Positions 29,722 to 39,962 are shown, counted from the first letter of the stretch. The stretch is 43,821 nucleotides of DNA from Actinomycetes bacterium (GCA_023431405.1 JAEYVZ010000040.1:1-43821), one strand, 5' to 3'. Translations and numbers: made by a program. Notes: a model not told the origin generated them from the letters alone.

Positions 29722-31926
29722 CTAACGAAGATATGAGCTGTGCAGCCAGCCGGTGCGTCCGCCTACGCCGACCTTGCGCCACGCGCCGCTCTTGGCGGTG
29801 ACCCTCACCTTTGTCCCCTTCGGAAGCACGGTCAGCACGCGGGCAGTCGTCGAGGCCGAGGCCCGGAGATTCAGCGAGACCGTCGTGGTCATGGTCACGC
29901 GCGTCGAGCTTGAGCTCGTGCTCGTGCTCGTGCTCGTCAGATAGTCGCTGTGCACCCATCCGACCCGCGTGCCGACCTTGACTTTGCTCCAGGAGCCCTT
30001 CTTGGCGGTGACGGTGAGCTTCGTGCCCTTCTTCAGGGTCACGATGATCTTCGCCGAGGTCGACGCCGACGCGCGCAGGTTGACCGAAGACGTCGTCTTC
30101 ATCTGCTTCGCCGTCGACGAGACGGCACGGAGCGAGCTGGCGAGCACCCATCCCCTCGTGCTTCCGACCTTGACGGCACGCCACGTGCGGGTGCTCTCGA
30201 GCACCGTCACCTTCGTGCCGGCGGCGATGGTCGTGACCGACGCGGCGGAGCTCGAGACGCCGACCCGCATCGTGGTCTTGCCCGTGGTCTGCATGGTGGC
30301 GGTCTTGGGCGTCGCGGGCTTCTTGGCGACCAGTCGCGCGCTCTCCACCCATCCGGTCAGACGCCCGACCGTGACGTTCGCGTACGAGCCGCTGGTCGAG
30401 GTCACGGTGAGCTCCGTGCCGGTGCGCAGCGTGGAGACGAGGGTGCCCTTGCCGCGCTCCGTGAACAGGTTCGTCGGCGAGGTGACGTACTTCGTCACGG
30501 CGACCGAGCCGCCGCCGGGGTCGGGAGTGGGGGCGCCCGGGGTCGGCGTCGGATTCGGCGTCGGCACCGGTGCGGGCGACGAGGTCGTCTTGAGCGTCAC
30601 GTACTGGCTGTGCACCCAGTAGGGCGATCCGCTGATGGTGATGCGCCACCAGACGGCGCCGCCCGTGCTGTACGTGGCGGTGCGCGCGTAGCTCGCCCCC
30701 ATCGTGATCTGCTTCTTGCCCGTCTCGCAGGAGGTCGTGGGCGCCTTGCGTGCATTGAGGGTGCCGGTGGTGACGACCGCCGTTCCCGACGCCTTGGTCA
30801 CGCTCGACTCGGCGGGCAGCGCGCAGCTGCTGCCGGAGGCCGGGGTGCCCGTGCCGATCTTGAGAGACGAGGTCAGCACCCATGTGGTGGTGGAGCCGCT
30901 CTTCACGCGCTTCCACGCGCCGTAGGTGCCCGTGAGGGTGACGGTGGCGCCCTTCTTGAGCGAGGTTCCGCCGGAGGTGCAGTTCTTGGTGGGGGCTTTC
31001 TTGCCCGTCGTGTCTGCGGTGAGGGTGGCCGTGCCCGAGGCCGCCGTGATGTCGGCGCTCACCGGGACGGTGCACGCCGGCACCTGCGCCGGGGCCCCTG
31101 TGGCGGAAGAGGCGTCGGGCGCGAACCACGACACGTAGAAGTTGTAGAAGTTGCGGTTGCCGTATGTCGAGCAGCTGTCGCCCGTGCCGGTGCCGGCCGC
31201 GAGGGCCGCGACGTTCGGTCGGTACGGCGTGTAGATGTACAGGTTGGCGGTGGCCTGGTTCTTGATGAAGACCTTGGACGATCCGCAGGAGCTGGTCGGA
31301 TGCCACTTGATGGTGTTGGTCTGGCCGGCGCGGTAGTTGAACTTCGTCGGATTGTGCGTGTACACCTGCAGCTGACGAGCACCCTTGTACACCTGGTTCA
31401 CGAAGCCTGCGGCGGCCTCGTCGCACGGTGCGGTGTCGGGGCACGCCTGGCCCATGGCGGCGCGGTACGACCACTCACTGGGCGCAGACGACAAGACGAG
31501 CCCCTGCTCCTTCTGGAGCATGACGAGGATCACCTTGGGGTTGATGCCGCAGGCCGCCGCCACGGTGGCGATCACCTGCGCGGCCGTCGCGTCCTTCTTC
31601 GCCGCGATCGCCTTGCAGTACTGATCGGCGGCGATCTTCGGGAGGTCGGTCTTGAAGCTCTTCAGGCAGGTGGGGCCGGTGGTCGCCTTGCAGGTGGTCA
31701 CCTTGCCGTTGAGGAACTTCTGGATCGTCGAGGAGGTCATCGAGTCGCTGTCGAAGAACTCGGCATCGCTGATGATGTAGCCGCCGTCGACGATCGATCC
31801 CGGGAGCGCGGCCGCCTGTGCCGGAGCCGGGGGGACGGCACTCAGCATCCCGACGACGAGGGACACGACGGCGACGACGAACGTCACCGGGGACAAGACG
31901 GGGCGGCGTTCACGTCGGGGGGACAT
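29722..31926 (-). CDS. Secreted wall protein: lysozyme-like N-domain plus six SH3b repeats
   Basis: A 734-aa exported protein. A signal peptide spans about residues 1-38 (VTFVVAVVSLVVGMLSAV, then APAQAA). An N-terminal domain (about 40-270) has FFDSDSMTSSTIQKFLNG, ACGINPKVILVMLQKEQGLV and GNRNFYNFYVSWF. Its KEQG segment resembles the catalytic Glu region of lysozyme-like hydrolases, so a glycan-cutting role is possible but unproven. Six SH3b-type modules follow, the last two clearest (SVNLRASASTSAKI, SLNLRASASTTARV), and bind wall material. A Pro/Thr linker and a Ser/Thr run separate modules. The start is ATG 31926; longer readings do not look like a leader. It may act in wall turnover near the exporter. 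Confidence 0.82.
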   Translation of the reverse strand: MSPRRERRPVLSPVTFVVAVVSLVVGMLSAVPPAPAQAAALPGSIVDGGYIISDAEFFDSDSMTSSTIQKFLNGKVTTCKATTGPTCLKSFKTDLPKIAADQYCKAIAAKKDATAAQVIATVAAACGINPKVILVMLQKEQGLVLSSAPSEWSYRAAMGQACPDTAPCDEAAAGFVNQVYKGARQLQVYTHNPTKFNYRAGQTNTIKWHPTSSCGSSKVFIKNQATANLYIYTPYRPNVAALAAGTGTGDSCSTYGNRNFYNFYVSWFAPDASSATGAPAQVPACTVPVSADITAASGTATLTADTTGKKAPTKNCTSGGTSLKKGATVTLTGTYGAWKRVKSGSTTTWVLTSSLKIGTGTPASGSSCALPAESSVTKASGTAVVTTGTLNARKAPTTSCETGKKQITMGASYARTATYSTGGAVWWRITISGSPYWVHSQYVTLKTTSSPAPVPTPNPTPTPGAPTPDPGGGSVAVTKYVTSPTNLFTERGKGTLVSTLRTGTELTVTSTSGSYANVTVGRLTGWVESARLVAKKPATPKTATMQTTGKTTMRVGVSSSAASVTTIAAGTKVTVLESTRTWRAVKVGSTRGWVLASSLRAVSSTAKQMKTTSSVNLRASASTSAKIIVTLKKGTKLTVTAKKGSWSKVKVGTRVGWVHSDYLTSTSTSTSSSSTRVTMTTTVSLNLRASASTTARVLTVLPKGTKVRVTAKSGAWRKVGVGGRTGWLHSSYLR

Positions 31927-32057
31927 GTGACCATTGTGACGGAAGTCAACTTTCGATACCACCCTTATTTGGGGATCCGAATCACGACACGCGGGTTCGG
32001 GTGGGCTCGAAGGATGTCCCAAGGTTGCGGTTCAGGCACTCCCTGAGAGCGTGGCCG

Positions 32058-33170
32058 CTACAGATCGGCGTGCAGGCTCCAGACGCGTTCGGCCGCTCCG
32101 GCCCACGAGAACGCGCGGCCGCGGTCGCCGGCGAGCACTCCGAGCCGCTCGACGGCCGAGGTCGACCCCAACGCGGACGCGAGGGCTTCTCCGAGCGCCT
32201 CCCCCGACGGCGCGGCGAGCAGTCCCCCCTCGGCGACCACCTCACGGTGCACGTCGGAATCGGATGCCACGACCGGCACACCCAGCCGGAGCGCCTCGAT
32301 GAGCCGCCACGGGAAGGCCGACGACACCGCCGGGGCGACGAAGGCCACCGCCCCGCCGAGCACTGCGGCTCGGTCCCACGGGTCGAGGTTGCCACGCACG
32401 TGCACGCGCCCCTCCGGAAGCCCGGCAGCGGCGGCGAGGTCTGCCAGCGCCGGCTCCGCCCCCTCGGGCGCATCGACGACGACCACCGGGAGGTCGGCGT
32501 GCGCCTGGACCACCGCGGTGAAACCGGCGGCCAGATGCGAGGACGCGGATGCCGAGCCGGCCAGCAGCACGAAGCCCTCCGGGAGGCCCAGCGAGCGACG
32601 ACGACCGATCTCGTCGGAGGGCACCCGGAAATCCTCCGGCGGCGCCCCGGCGATGACCCGGACGCGGTCGCCGAGGCGGGTGATCGACGCGAGCTTCTCG
32701 GCTGCAGCGTGCGTGGGCACCACGACGGCATCCGCGAATCGCGCAGCGCGTTTGAGGAGCGCCTTGTGGGAGAGGACGTGCGCGCGGGGCAGTTCGTCGG
32801 GGCGCTCCCACGCGTCGAGGTCCCACAGGGTGATGACCGTCTGGTCGTTGTCGTTGACGCGGTCATGGCGCACCAGCGGGGCGACCAGGGAGGGCGCGTG
32901 GATGAGGCCTCCCCCGACGCCGGCCGGCATCCCGAGCTGCCAGGCCGCCAGCAGCTCCCGCCGCGGGAGCGAGAGGCGACTGACGCCGGCGAGTCCGGGG
33001 ATCACCGCTGTCGGATCGTCGGACGCGCCGCCGGGCACGATGGCTTCGACTTCGCAGTCGTCGGGGGCGGTGGCGACAAGACCGCGGGCGAGCTCGACAG
33101 CGGCGGCGGCGAGGTCGGAGTCCGCGGGAGACGTGCTCCGATCCAGCACGATGCGCAGGGTCGCGGTCAT
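32058..33170 (-). CDS. GT4-like (GT-B) glycosyltransferase
   Basis: A 370-aa GT-B enzyme. The N-terminal half has LIHAPSLVAPLVRHDR, VITLWDLDAWERP and ADAVVVPTHAAAEKL. The C-terminal half has FVLLAGSASASSHLAAG, VHVRGNLDPWDRAAVLGGA and SAFPWRLIEALRLGVPVVASD, the donor-binding end of the GT4 fold with a shortened E-x7-E region. ATG 33170 is 7 bases after TAGGCT (leaderless). It lies just after the LCP gene, with a gap of 32 bases. It may build part of the polymer that LCP attaches. The sugar is unknown. Confidence 0.8.
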   Translation of the reverse strand: MTATLRIVLDRSTSPADSDLAAAAVELARGLVATAPDDCEVEAIVPGGASDDPTAVIPGLAGVSRLSLPRRELLAAWQLGMPAGVGGGLIHAPSLVAPLVRHDRVNDNDQTVITLWDLDAWERPDELPRAHVLSHKALLKRAARFADAVVVPTHAAAEKLASITRLGDRVRVIAGAPPEDFRVPSDEIGRRRSLGLPEGFVLLAGSASASSHLAAGFTAVVQAHADLPVVVVDAPEGAEPALADLAAAAGLPEGRVHVRGNLDPWDRAAVLGGAVAFVAPAVSSAFPWRLIEALRLGVPVVASDSDVHREVVAEGGLLAAPSGEALGEALASALGSTSAVERLGVLAGDRGRAFSWAGAAERVWSLHADL

Positions 33171-33176
33171 GCGATG

Positions 33177-33182
33177 AGCCTA
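33177..33182 (-). promoter_or_regulatory. Leaderless -10 box of the 33170 glycosyltransferase
   Basis: TAGGCT on the minus strand ends 7 bases before ATG 33170, within the short gap after the LCP stop codon. Confidence 0.5.
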
Positions 33183-33202
33183 GCGCGCACGTGCGGCCCG
33201 CT

Positions 33203-34657
33203 TCAGTGTCCGAGAGCCTCAGGCGTCGGGGTGGGCGTGGGCGGATGCAGCGCTTCGTCCACCATCTCGTGGATGCGGGTGAAGTCGGGATCGTCGGGGT
33301 CGACGTCGTTCTCGAGGGTGAGCTCGATCGTCGTGACCTTCTGCTCCTTCGCTTTGACCGCGAGGTCGGCCAGGTACGACAGCATCTCCGGCGGGATGTC
33401 GGTGTGGACGATCTCCGACCCGGCCTTCGCGATGTCCTGGAAGCGGGTGAGGACGGTCGTCGGGGTGAACTGGTCGAGGATGGCCTGCTGCAAGATGCGC
33501 TGGCGCTTCATGCGGTCCCAGTCGCTCGTGGTGTACCGGGAGCGGGCGTACCACTGGGCGGTGTCGCCGTCCATGCGCTGCGTGCCCGCTTCGATCCAGC
33601 CGATGACGCCGCGCAGCGATCCGTCGGCGTTCTTGCTCAGCTCGCCCTTGGGCAGGCGCTCCTTCACGGTGATCTCCACGCCGCCCAGCGCGTCGACGAG
33701 GGCGGCGAAGCCGTGCATGTCGACGAAGACGTAGTACTGGATCTGGATGCCGAGCACGCCCTCCGCCGCATCACGCGTCGCTTCGATGCCGGGGGTGGAG
33801 CCGATGTCGGCGGCATCCGGGTACAGCGCCGCACCGTCGAGGCAGACGCCCACCTCGGTGTTGAGCTGATTGATCTTGTTGTCCCAGCCGCATGACGGGT
33901 CGGCGTGACCACGGTGACCGTCGGGGTACTTGTCCTGCATCGGCCCTTCCGAGAAGGGCACGTTGCGCATGTCGCGGGGGATGCCGGTGATGGTGACGGC
34001 GCCGGATTCGGCGTTCACCGACACCACCGAGATGCTGTCGAACAGCATGTGCGTGCGGCCCTTGCCGCTGTCGGCGCCGAGCAGCAGGAAGTTGTAGTAG
34101 CCGTCGGAGGCGGGCATGCTCGGGCCCGCCCCGAAGACGGATGCGATCGTCTCTCGGGCAGACCCTGCGACCTGGGCGCCGTAGACCGCGGACCCCGATG
34201 AGACGACGAGGAGGGCGACGCCGAGGGCGGCGACGCCGATGCGGGCGCGCGGACGCACACGGACCAGGCGGGCAAGGCGCAGCGTGTCGATCGTGAGGAT
34301 GACCCACAGCACGGCGTACGCGAGGAGAACGCCTTGAGCCAGGAGCAGCACGAACCACTGCGAGAGCATCGCCAGCAGCGTCTGCCATGACGCCACCGCC
34401 ATGGCGAGGCCGGAGATGACGAGCACCCACATCACCATCGTCGCGACCAGTCCCACCCGTCCCAGGCGGCGATCGCCGGCGAGCGACTGCGCCGAGCCCG
34501 GGAGGAGGAAGTTCAGCAGCACGAGCCACCACGCGCGGCGGGTCATCACGTCCGGCGACGACACATCGGGCCGGCGCAGCGAGTACTCGCCCCACATCGC
34601 TCCGGCGAGACTCGACGGGCGGGCGGCGACCTGCCGAGGGGGGCTGGCGACGCTCAT
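33203..34657 (-). CDS. LytR-CpsA-Psr (LCP) wall-polymer ligase
   Basis: A 484-aa membrane protein with about four N-terminal helices (roughly 42-165) and an extracellular LCP domain (about 190-405). Key LCP features are LLLGADSGKGRTHMLFDS, ITGIPRDMRNVPF, ALGGVEI and RSRYTTSDWDRMKRQ, with the Arg and Asp residues that hold the polyprenyl pyrophosphate. LCP enzymes move teichoic acids, capsule or arabinogalactan from lipid carrier to peptidoglycan. A Pro/Thr tail ends the protein. ATG 34657 has GAGGG 7 bases ahead, overlapping the purE stop region, so it is co-transcribed with purE. It is the likely last step for the polymer built by this cluster, and is the counterpart of Rv3267 by position. 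Confidence 0.93.
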   Translation of the reverse strand: MSVASPPRQVAARPSSLAGAMWGEYSLRRPDVSSPDVMTRRAWWLVLLNFLLPGSAQSLAGDRRLGRVGLVATMVMWVLVISGLAMAVASWQTLLAMLSQWFVLLLAQGVLLAYAVLWVILTIDTLRLARLVRVRPRARIGVAALGVALLVVSSGSAVYGAQVAGSARETIASVFGAGPSMPASDGYYNFLLLGADSGKGRTHMLFDSISVVSVNAESGAVTITGIPRDMRNVPFSEGPMQDKYPDGHRGHADPSCGWDNKINQLNTEVGVCLDGAALYPDAADIGSTPGIEATRDAAEGVLGIQIQYYVFVDMHGFAALVDALGGVEITVKERLPKGELSKNADGSLRGVIGWIEAGTQRMDGDTAQWYARSRYTTSDWDRMKRQRILQQAILDQFTPTTVLTRFQDIAKAGSEIVHTDIPPEMLSYLADLAVKAKEQKVTTIELTLENDVDPDDPDFTRIHEMVDEALHPPTPTPTPEALGH

Positions 34658-34667
34658 CCGGCGACCC

Positions 34668-35183
34668 TCACAGGGAGTCCTTCAGGCGGCGGTTCTTCTC
34701 CTCCACCTGCTGCTCGAGCGTGCGGGCGTACTGCTCCATCCGGTCGGCCAGTCGATCGTCGGATGCCGCGAGGATGCGGGCGGCGAGGAGTCCTGCGTTC
34801 TTCGCCCCGTTGATCGAGACGGTGGCCACCGGGATCCCTGCGGGCATCTGGACGATGCTCAGGAGCGAGTCGAGTCCGTCAAGGGTCGCGAGCTGCACCG
34901 GCACACCGACGACGGGGAGAGGGGTGAGGGAGGCGAGCATGCCCGGCAGATGGGCTGCCCCGCCCGCACCGGCCACGATGACCTTGAGTCCTCGCGACCG
35001 CGCCTCACGTCCGTAGCTCAGGAGCTTGTCGGGAGTGCGGTGAGCGGAGACGACCTCGACCTCGTGCGGCACCGCGAAGTCCGACAGCACCTGGGAGGCA
35101 TCGCTCATGACGCGCCAGTCGGAATCCGAGCCCATCACGACGCCGACGAGCGGTGCGGCGGACGAATGCAGAGGTCGAGTCAC
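34668..35183 (-). CDS. purE: N5-carboxyaminoimidazole ribonucleotide mutase (PurE)
   Basis: A 171-aa class I PurE, the second half of the bacterial AIR carboxylation route in purine synthesis. It has VMGSDSDW at the N-terminus, the active-site loop SAHRTPDKLLSYG with its catalytic His, and GAGGAAHLPGMLASLT, with a usual length. GTG 35183 is 7 bases after TAGCCT, so the message is leaderless. It lies just downstream of purK on the same strand, separated by 95 bases with its own promoter. The stop is 10 bases before the LCP start, so LCP is probably transcribed with purE. Confidence 0.96.
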   Translation of the reverse strand: MTRPLHSSAAPLVGVVMGSDSDWRVMSDASQVLSDFAVPHEVEVVSAHRTPDKLLSYGREARSRGLKVIVAGAGGAAHLPGMLASLTPLPVVGVPVQLATLDGLDSLLSIVQMPAGIPVATVSINGAKNAGLLAARILAASDDRLADRMEQYARTLEQQVEEKNRRLKDSL

Positions 35184-35189
35184 CCGTCA

Positions 35190-35195
35190 AGGCTA
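35190..35195 (-). promoter_or_regulatory. Leaderless -10 box of purE
   Basis: TAGCCT on the minus strand ends 7 bases before GTG 35183. Confidence 0.5.
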
Positions 35196-35241
35196 GGTGC
35201 CATGTCTGCGAACTTCCCGCAACGGCGCGGCACGTCGCCTG

Positions 35242-35265
35242 GGTTTCAGGGACCCGGTTTCAGGG
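35242..35265. repeat. Direct repeat GGTTTCAGGG between purK and purE
   Basis: Two copies (35242-35251, 35256-35265) 14 bases apart lie in the purK-purE gap. A third copy occurs at 37922-37931, inside the first codons of birA. Function unknown; it may be chance. Confidence 0.4.
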
Positions 35266-35278
35266 GGCCGGGGGCGGG

Positions 35279-36406
35279 TCAGTCTGCGAAGAAGGCGGCG
35301 GCGGCGCGCGCTTCGTAGACGACCGCGTCGAGGTCGTCGCCGACCGCGTTCACATGGCCCACCTTGCGGCCGGGGCGGGGCGCCTTGCCGTAGGTGTGGA
35401 CCTTCACCGCGGGGTGCGCCTCCAGCACCTGGGGGAACCGGCTCTCCAGGGAGTCGGCCGCGGGTCCTCCGAGGATGTTGACCATGACCGCCCACGGCTG
35501 GCGGGGGGCGGGGTCTCCCAACGGCAGGTCGAGCACGGCGCGCACGTGCTGCTCGAACTGGCCGGTGACCGCGCCGTCCTGCCCCCAGTGCCCGCTGTTG
35601 TGGGGGCGCATGGCGAGTTCGTTGACGAGGAGGCGCTCGTCACTGGTCTCGAACAGCTCGACGGCGAGCATGCCGGTCACGCCGAGTCCGTCGGCGATGC
35701 CCTGCCCGATCTGCGCTGCGACCGCGGCGAGCCTGCCGGTCGAGTGCGGCGCGGGTGCGATCACCTCGGCGCAGACGCCCCCGCGCTGCACGGTCTCGAC
35801 GACCGGATAGGCGACCGACTCCCCCGACGGCCGGCGGGCGATCTGCTGCGCCAGCTCCCGCGTGAAGTCGACGAGCTCCTCCACCAGCAGGCGCCCGCCG
35901 TCTCGCAGTCCGTCGATCCAGTCCTGCGCGTCCTCGGCGCGGTCGACGACGCGCACACCCTTGCCGTCGTAGCCGCCGCGGGGCGTCTTCACGACCGCAC
36001 GGCCGCCGTGGGCGTCGAGGAAGGCCTGCAGCCCCGCCAGGTCGGACACCGCCACCCAGTCAGGCTGCGGCATCCCGAGCTCGTCGAGTCGGGCACGCAT
36101 GAGGAGCTTGTCCTGCGCGTAGAGGAGCGCGTCGGGTCCGGGGTGCACGCGCACGCCGTCGGCGACGAGCGCCCGCAGCACCTCCTGAGGCACGTGCTCA
36201 TGGTCGAAGGTGATGACGTCTTTGCCGCGCGCGAAGGCACGCACCGTCTCGAGGTCGCGATAGTCACCGACCGCGGATGCCGCGAGGGCCGCTGCCATGC
36301 CCGGCTCTTCGGCGAGCACATGCACGTTCACGCCCAGTTCCACCGCCGGGGCGATCATCATGCGGGCAAGCTGCCCCCCACCGACGATTCCGAGCTCCAT
36401 GGCCAT
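35279..36406 (-). CDS. purK: N5-carboxyaminoimidazole ribonucleotide synthase (PurK)
   Basis: A 375-aa ATP-grasp enzyme that carboxylates AIR with bicarbonate and ATP, working with PurE. It opens with ELGIVGGGQLARMM, then FDHEHVPQEVL, the ATP-grasp lid KTPRGGYDGKG, LVEELVDFTRELAQ and NELAMRPHNSGHW with metal-binding Glu and Asn. The reading is open upstream, but ATG 36406 has GGAGGGA 5 bases ahead and gives the usual N-terminus; ATG 36400 is a close alternative. The PH-domain gene is 47 bases upstream on the same strand. Confidence 0.96.
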   Translation of the reverse strand: MAMELGIVGGGQLARMMIAPAVELGVNVHVLAEEPGMAAALAASAVGDYRDLETVRAFARGKDVITFDHEHVPQEVLRALVADGVRVHPGPDALLYAQDKLLMRARLDELGMPQPDWVAVSDLAGLQAFLDAHGGRAVVKTPRGGYDGKGVRVVDRAEDAQDWIDGLRDGGRLLVEELVDFTRELAQQIARRPSGESVAYPVVETVQRGGVCAEVIAPAPHSTGRLAAVAAQIGQGIADGLGVTGMLAVELFETSDERLLVNELAMRPHNSGHWGQDGAVTGQFEQHVRAVLDLPLGDPAPRQPWAVMVNILGGPAADSLESRFPQVLEAHPAVKVHTYGKAPRPGRKVGHVNAVGDDLDAVVYEARAAAAFFAD

Positions 36407-36453
36407 GCGTCTCCCTCCGCTGCCTCCATCTTCCCAGTTCCCCGAAGCCTGAA

Positions 36454-37083
36454 TCACGCCCGCGGGACGAGTCCGTTCTCGTCGGGCGGGGTGGAAAGCG
36501 CGTGCCCGTCGCGGTGCGCGAGGATCTGACTGATCTCGACCTGGTCTGCGAGGGTCTCGTGGACCAGACGCACCGACGGGATGTCTCGCAGCACGAGCGG
36601 AGCCTCGACGCCGTTGGAGAGGACGAGCGTGCCGGCGCCCCACGCACGCTGCAGCGGGCCGCGTCGCTCGGTGATCGTGTAGCCGCGGGCGTGGCCGAGC
36701 TCACGACGGCTCCGCCCGATGAGCCCGGACTGCTCGACGACGCGGCGGGTCGTGATCGTGTAGGTGTGGGTGAGCCAGCGCAGATACGGGACGATCACGA
36801 GGGACACGACGAGCACGACCGCCGCGCCCCACACCAGCAGATCCCAGACGAGGATGCCGCCCAGCACGCGGTCGTCGAGCACCTCCCGGAACGGGACGCT
36901 CTCGCCGAAGGCGGGGATGTTGCCGGCGAAGAACCCCGTCGCGGCGGCGACGGCGACGAGCACGACCGCCGACCAGAAGAGCCCGCGCGCGTGACGGCGG
37001 AACCGCGCGAGCCGACGCTCGGGCGCGGTGGAGCCGGGCGCCGGCGTCTGCGGCCTCCCCGGGTACACGCTCGGCTGGGTCAC
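36454..37083 (-). CDS. Membrane protein with bacterial PH domain (YdbS-like)
   Basis: A 209-aa protein with a Pro-rich N-terminus, two membrane helices (about 35-55 and 75-100) and a bPH_2 domain (about 105-190): THTYTITTRRVVEQSGLIGR, then ARGYTITERRGPLQRAWGAG. Its function is not known. The position between purK and birA is conserved in actinobacteria and matches Rv3278c. GTG 37083 lies 7 bases after CACAAT, a weak -10 box with the same spacing as other leaderless genes here. Confidence 0.88.
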   Translation of the reverse strand: MTQPSVYPGRPQTPAPGSTAPERRLARFRRHARGLFWSAVVLVAVAAATGFFAGNIPAFGESVPFREVLDDRVLGGILVWDLLVWGAAVVLVVSLVIVPYLRWLTHTYTITTRRVVEQSGLIGRSRRELGHARGYTITERRGPLQRAWGAGTLVLSNGVEAPLVLRDIPSVRLVHETLADQVEISQILAHRDGHALSTPPDENGLVPRA

Positions 37084-37089
37084 GCGTCC

Positions 37090-37095
37090 ATTGTG
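37090..37095 (-). promoter_or_regulatory. Candidate leaderless -10 box of the PH-domain gene
   Basis: CACAAT on the minus strand ends 7 bases before GTG 37083. It matches TATAAT poorly but has the spacing of the other leaderless starts. Confidence 0.3.
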
Positions 37096-37147
37096 TCGGA
37101 GGGCGCCGACACGGCCGTCTCGGCACGCCGCAGGGGCGCGCCCGCCC

Positions 37148-37939
37148 TCAGCGCCGGCCGCCGGTGCGCACGTGCACGACGTCGCCCGCCGACACGATCG
37201 TCTCGACGCCGGCGGTGGCGATCACGAGCCGCCCCTCGGCATCCAGCCGCTGCGCGATGCCGACGAGCGTCGTCCCGTCCGGAAGCGACACGCTCACCTC
37301 GGCTCCCACCGTCGAGCAGACGCCCTCGATGCGCTCGTGCACGGCGGCGGCACCCGACACCGCCAGTTCGGCGACGCCGTCGCGCAGCGCCGTCAGGTAG
37401 TCGGCGAGCAGGCGATCCTCGTCGGCCTCCTTGCCGAGGGCGGCGAAGGAGGTGGCGGAGGGCACCGGCAGGTCGACCGGGGGCATCGCGGTGTTGACCC
37501 CCGCCCCCACCACGACGCGGTGGGGGTCGGCGGGAAGCACCTCGGCGAGGATGCCGCAGATCTTGAGGTCGTTGACGAGCACGTCGTTGGGCCACTTGAG
37601 CGTCACGGGGAGGTCGCCGAGCTGCGCCGCGATCGCCGACCGCATGGCGTCCCCCGCGATCAGGGGGATCCAGCCACGGTCGGCGACGGCGACGGCGCCG
37701 ACGTCGAGCAGCGTCGAGATCGCCATCGCTGTGCCCGGAGGCGTCGTCCACGAGCGGTCCAGCCGGCCGCGCCCGCTGCGCTGGTCGCGCGTGAAGACGA
37801 CCGAGAGATGGGGGTGCCCGTCAGGGTCGTCCGTGGCGTCCCGCACCAGCTTCGCGTTCGTGGAGTCGACGGTGTCGACGAGGTGGAGACGGGGGGTCAC
37901 GGCGGCGGCGAGCGGGTAACCGGTTTCAGGGAACGACAT
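37148..37939 (-). CDS. birA: Biotin--[acetyl-CoA-carboxylase] ligase (BirA)
   Basis: A 263-aa biotin protein ligase, which makes biotinyl-AMP and loads the carboxylase biotin carrier. Motifs: VDSTNAKL, SGRGRLDRSW (biotinyl-AMP loop), LKWPNDVLVN and LKICGILAE, and a C-terminal SH3-like cap. It lacks the N-terminal helix-turn-helix of E. coli BirA, so it is a ligase only and not a repressor. The reading runs to 37990, but ATG 37939, 8 bases after TATCGT, gives the standard N-terminus. It stands divergent to accD, whose complex needs biotin. Confidence 0.94.
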   Translation of the reverse strand: MSFPETGYPLAAAVTPRLHLVDTVDSTNAKLVRDATDDPDGHPHLSVVFTRDQRSGRGRLDRSWTTPPGTAMAISTLLDVGAVAVADRGWIPLIAGDAMRSAIAAQLGDLPVTLKWPNDVLVNDLKICGILAEVLPADPHRVVVGAGVNTAMPPVDLPVPSATSFAALGKEADEDRLLADYLTALRDGVAELAVSGAAAVHERIEGVCSTVGAEVSVSLPDGTTLVGIAQRLDAEGRLVIATAGVETIVSAGDVVHVRTGGRR

Positions 37940-37946
37940 GGCGGAC

Positions 37947-37952
37947 ACGATA
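37947..37952 (-). promoter_or_regulatory. Leaderless -10 box of birA
   Basis: TATCGT on the minus strand ends 8 bases before ATG 37939. Confidence 0.45.
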
Positions 37953-38027
37953 CGCCGTGGACATGCTCGACAACGGATGCCGACACTCATTGTGGGTGTC
38001 CGCCAACCCCACCCGATTCCTGCTCGC

Positions 38028-38033
38028 TAGGGT
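38028..38033 (+). promoter_or_regulatory. Leaderless -10 box of accD
   Basis: TAGGGT ends 8 bases before GTG 38041, which supports that GTG over the earlier in-frame ATG at 37957. Confidence 0.5.
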
Positions 38034-38040
38034 GGAACGC

Positions 38041-39626
<1,586 letters not shown>

Positions 39627-39630
<4 letters not shown>

Positions 39631-39854
39631 GCGACGCACCGACCGACGAGACGCTGCGCATCGACGTGGCGCGGGGCAACCCGACCCCGGAGGAGATCGC
39701 CGCCGTCATCGCGGTGGTCACCGAGGCGTACGCCGGGGAGGCTGCCACGGCGGTCGCCCCGCGTGTGCGCCGTCCCAGCGCCTGGCAGGTCTCGGCGCGA
39801 GCACTGCGTCAGCCGCTGCGTCGCGACGTCGGCTGGGGCACTTTCGGCGGCTGA
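39627..39854 (+). CDS. accE: Acyl-CoA carboxylase epsilon subunit (AccE5-like)
   Basis: A 75-aa protein made from GTG 39627, which overlaps the accD stop (GTGA). It begins MSDAPTDETLRIDVARGNPT, then PEEIAAVIAVVTEAYA, and ends in SAWQVSARALRQPLRRDVGW. Actinobacterial epsilon subunits are small, variable proteins with a conserved N-terminal R-G-N-P-T-x-E-E-[IL] helix and a C-terminal W. They bind and activate the alpha-beta carboxylase. The length and position right after accD match Rv3281. Confidence 0.9.
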
Positions 39855-39962
39855 GCGCGTCGCGTACGCTCGGTGTCGCGGGACTCGTTCACCGTCGTTT
39901 CTGTGACATATGGGCCGATGTCCCCCAAAATACCTACAGACATTCCCGGGGTGCCGCCCCAG

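Noticed and set aside
29950..32046. Long plus-strand frame of about 700 codons opposite the SH3b gene
   Set aside because: It is an antisense shadow. Its composition is the Arg/Gly/Ala-rich type of GC-rich antisense reading, while the minus strand shows a signal peptide and SH3b modules.
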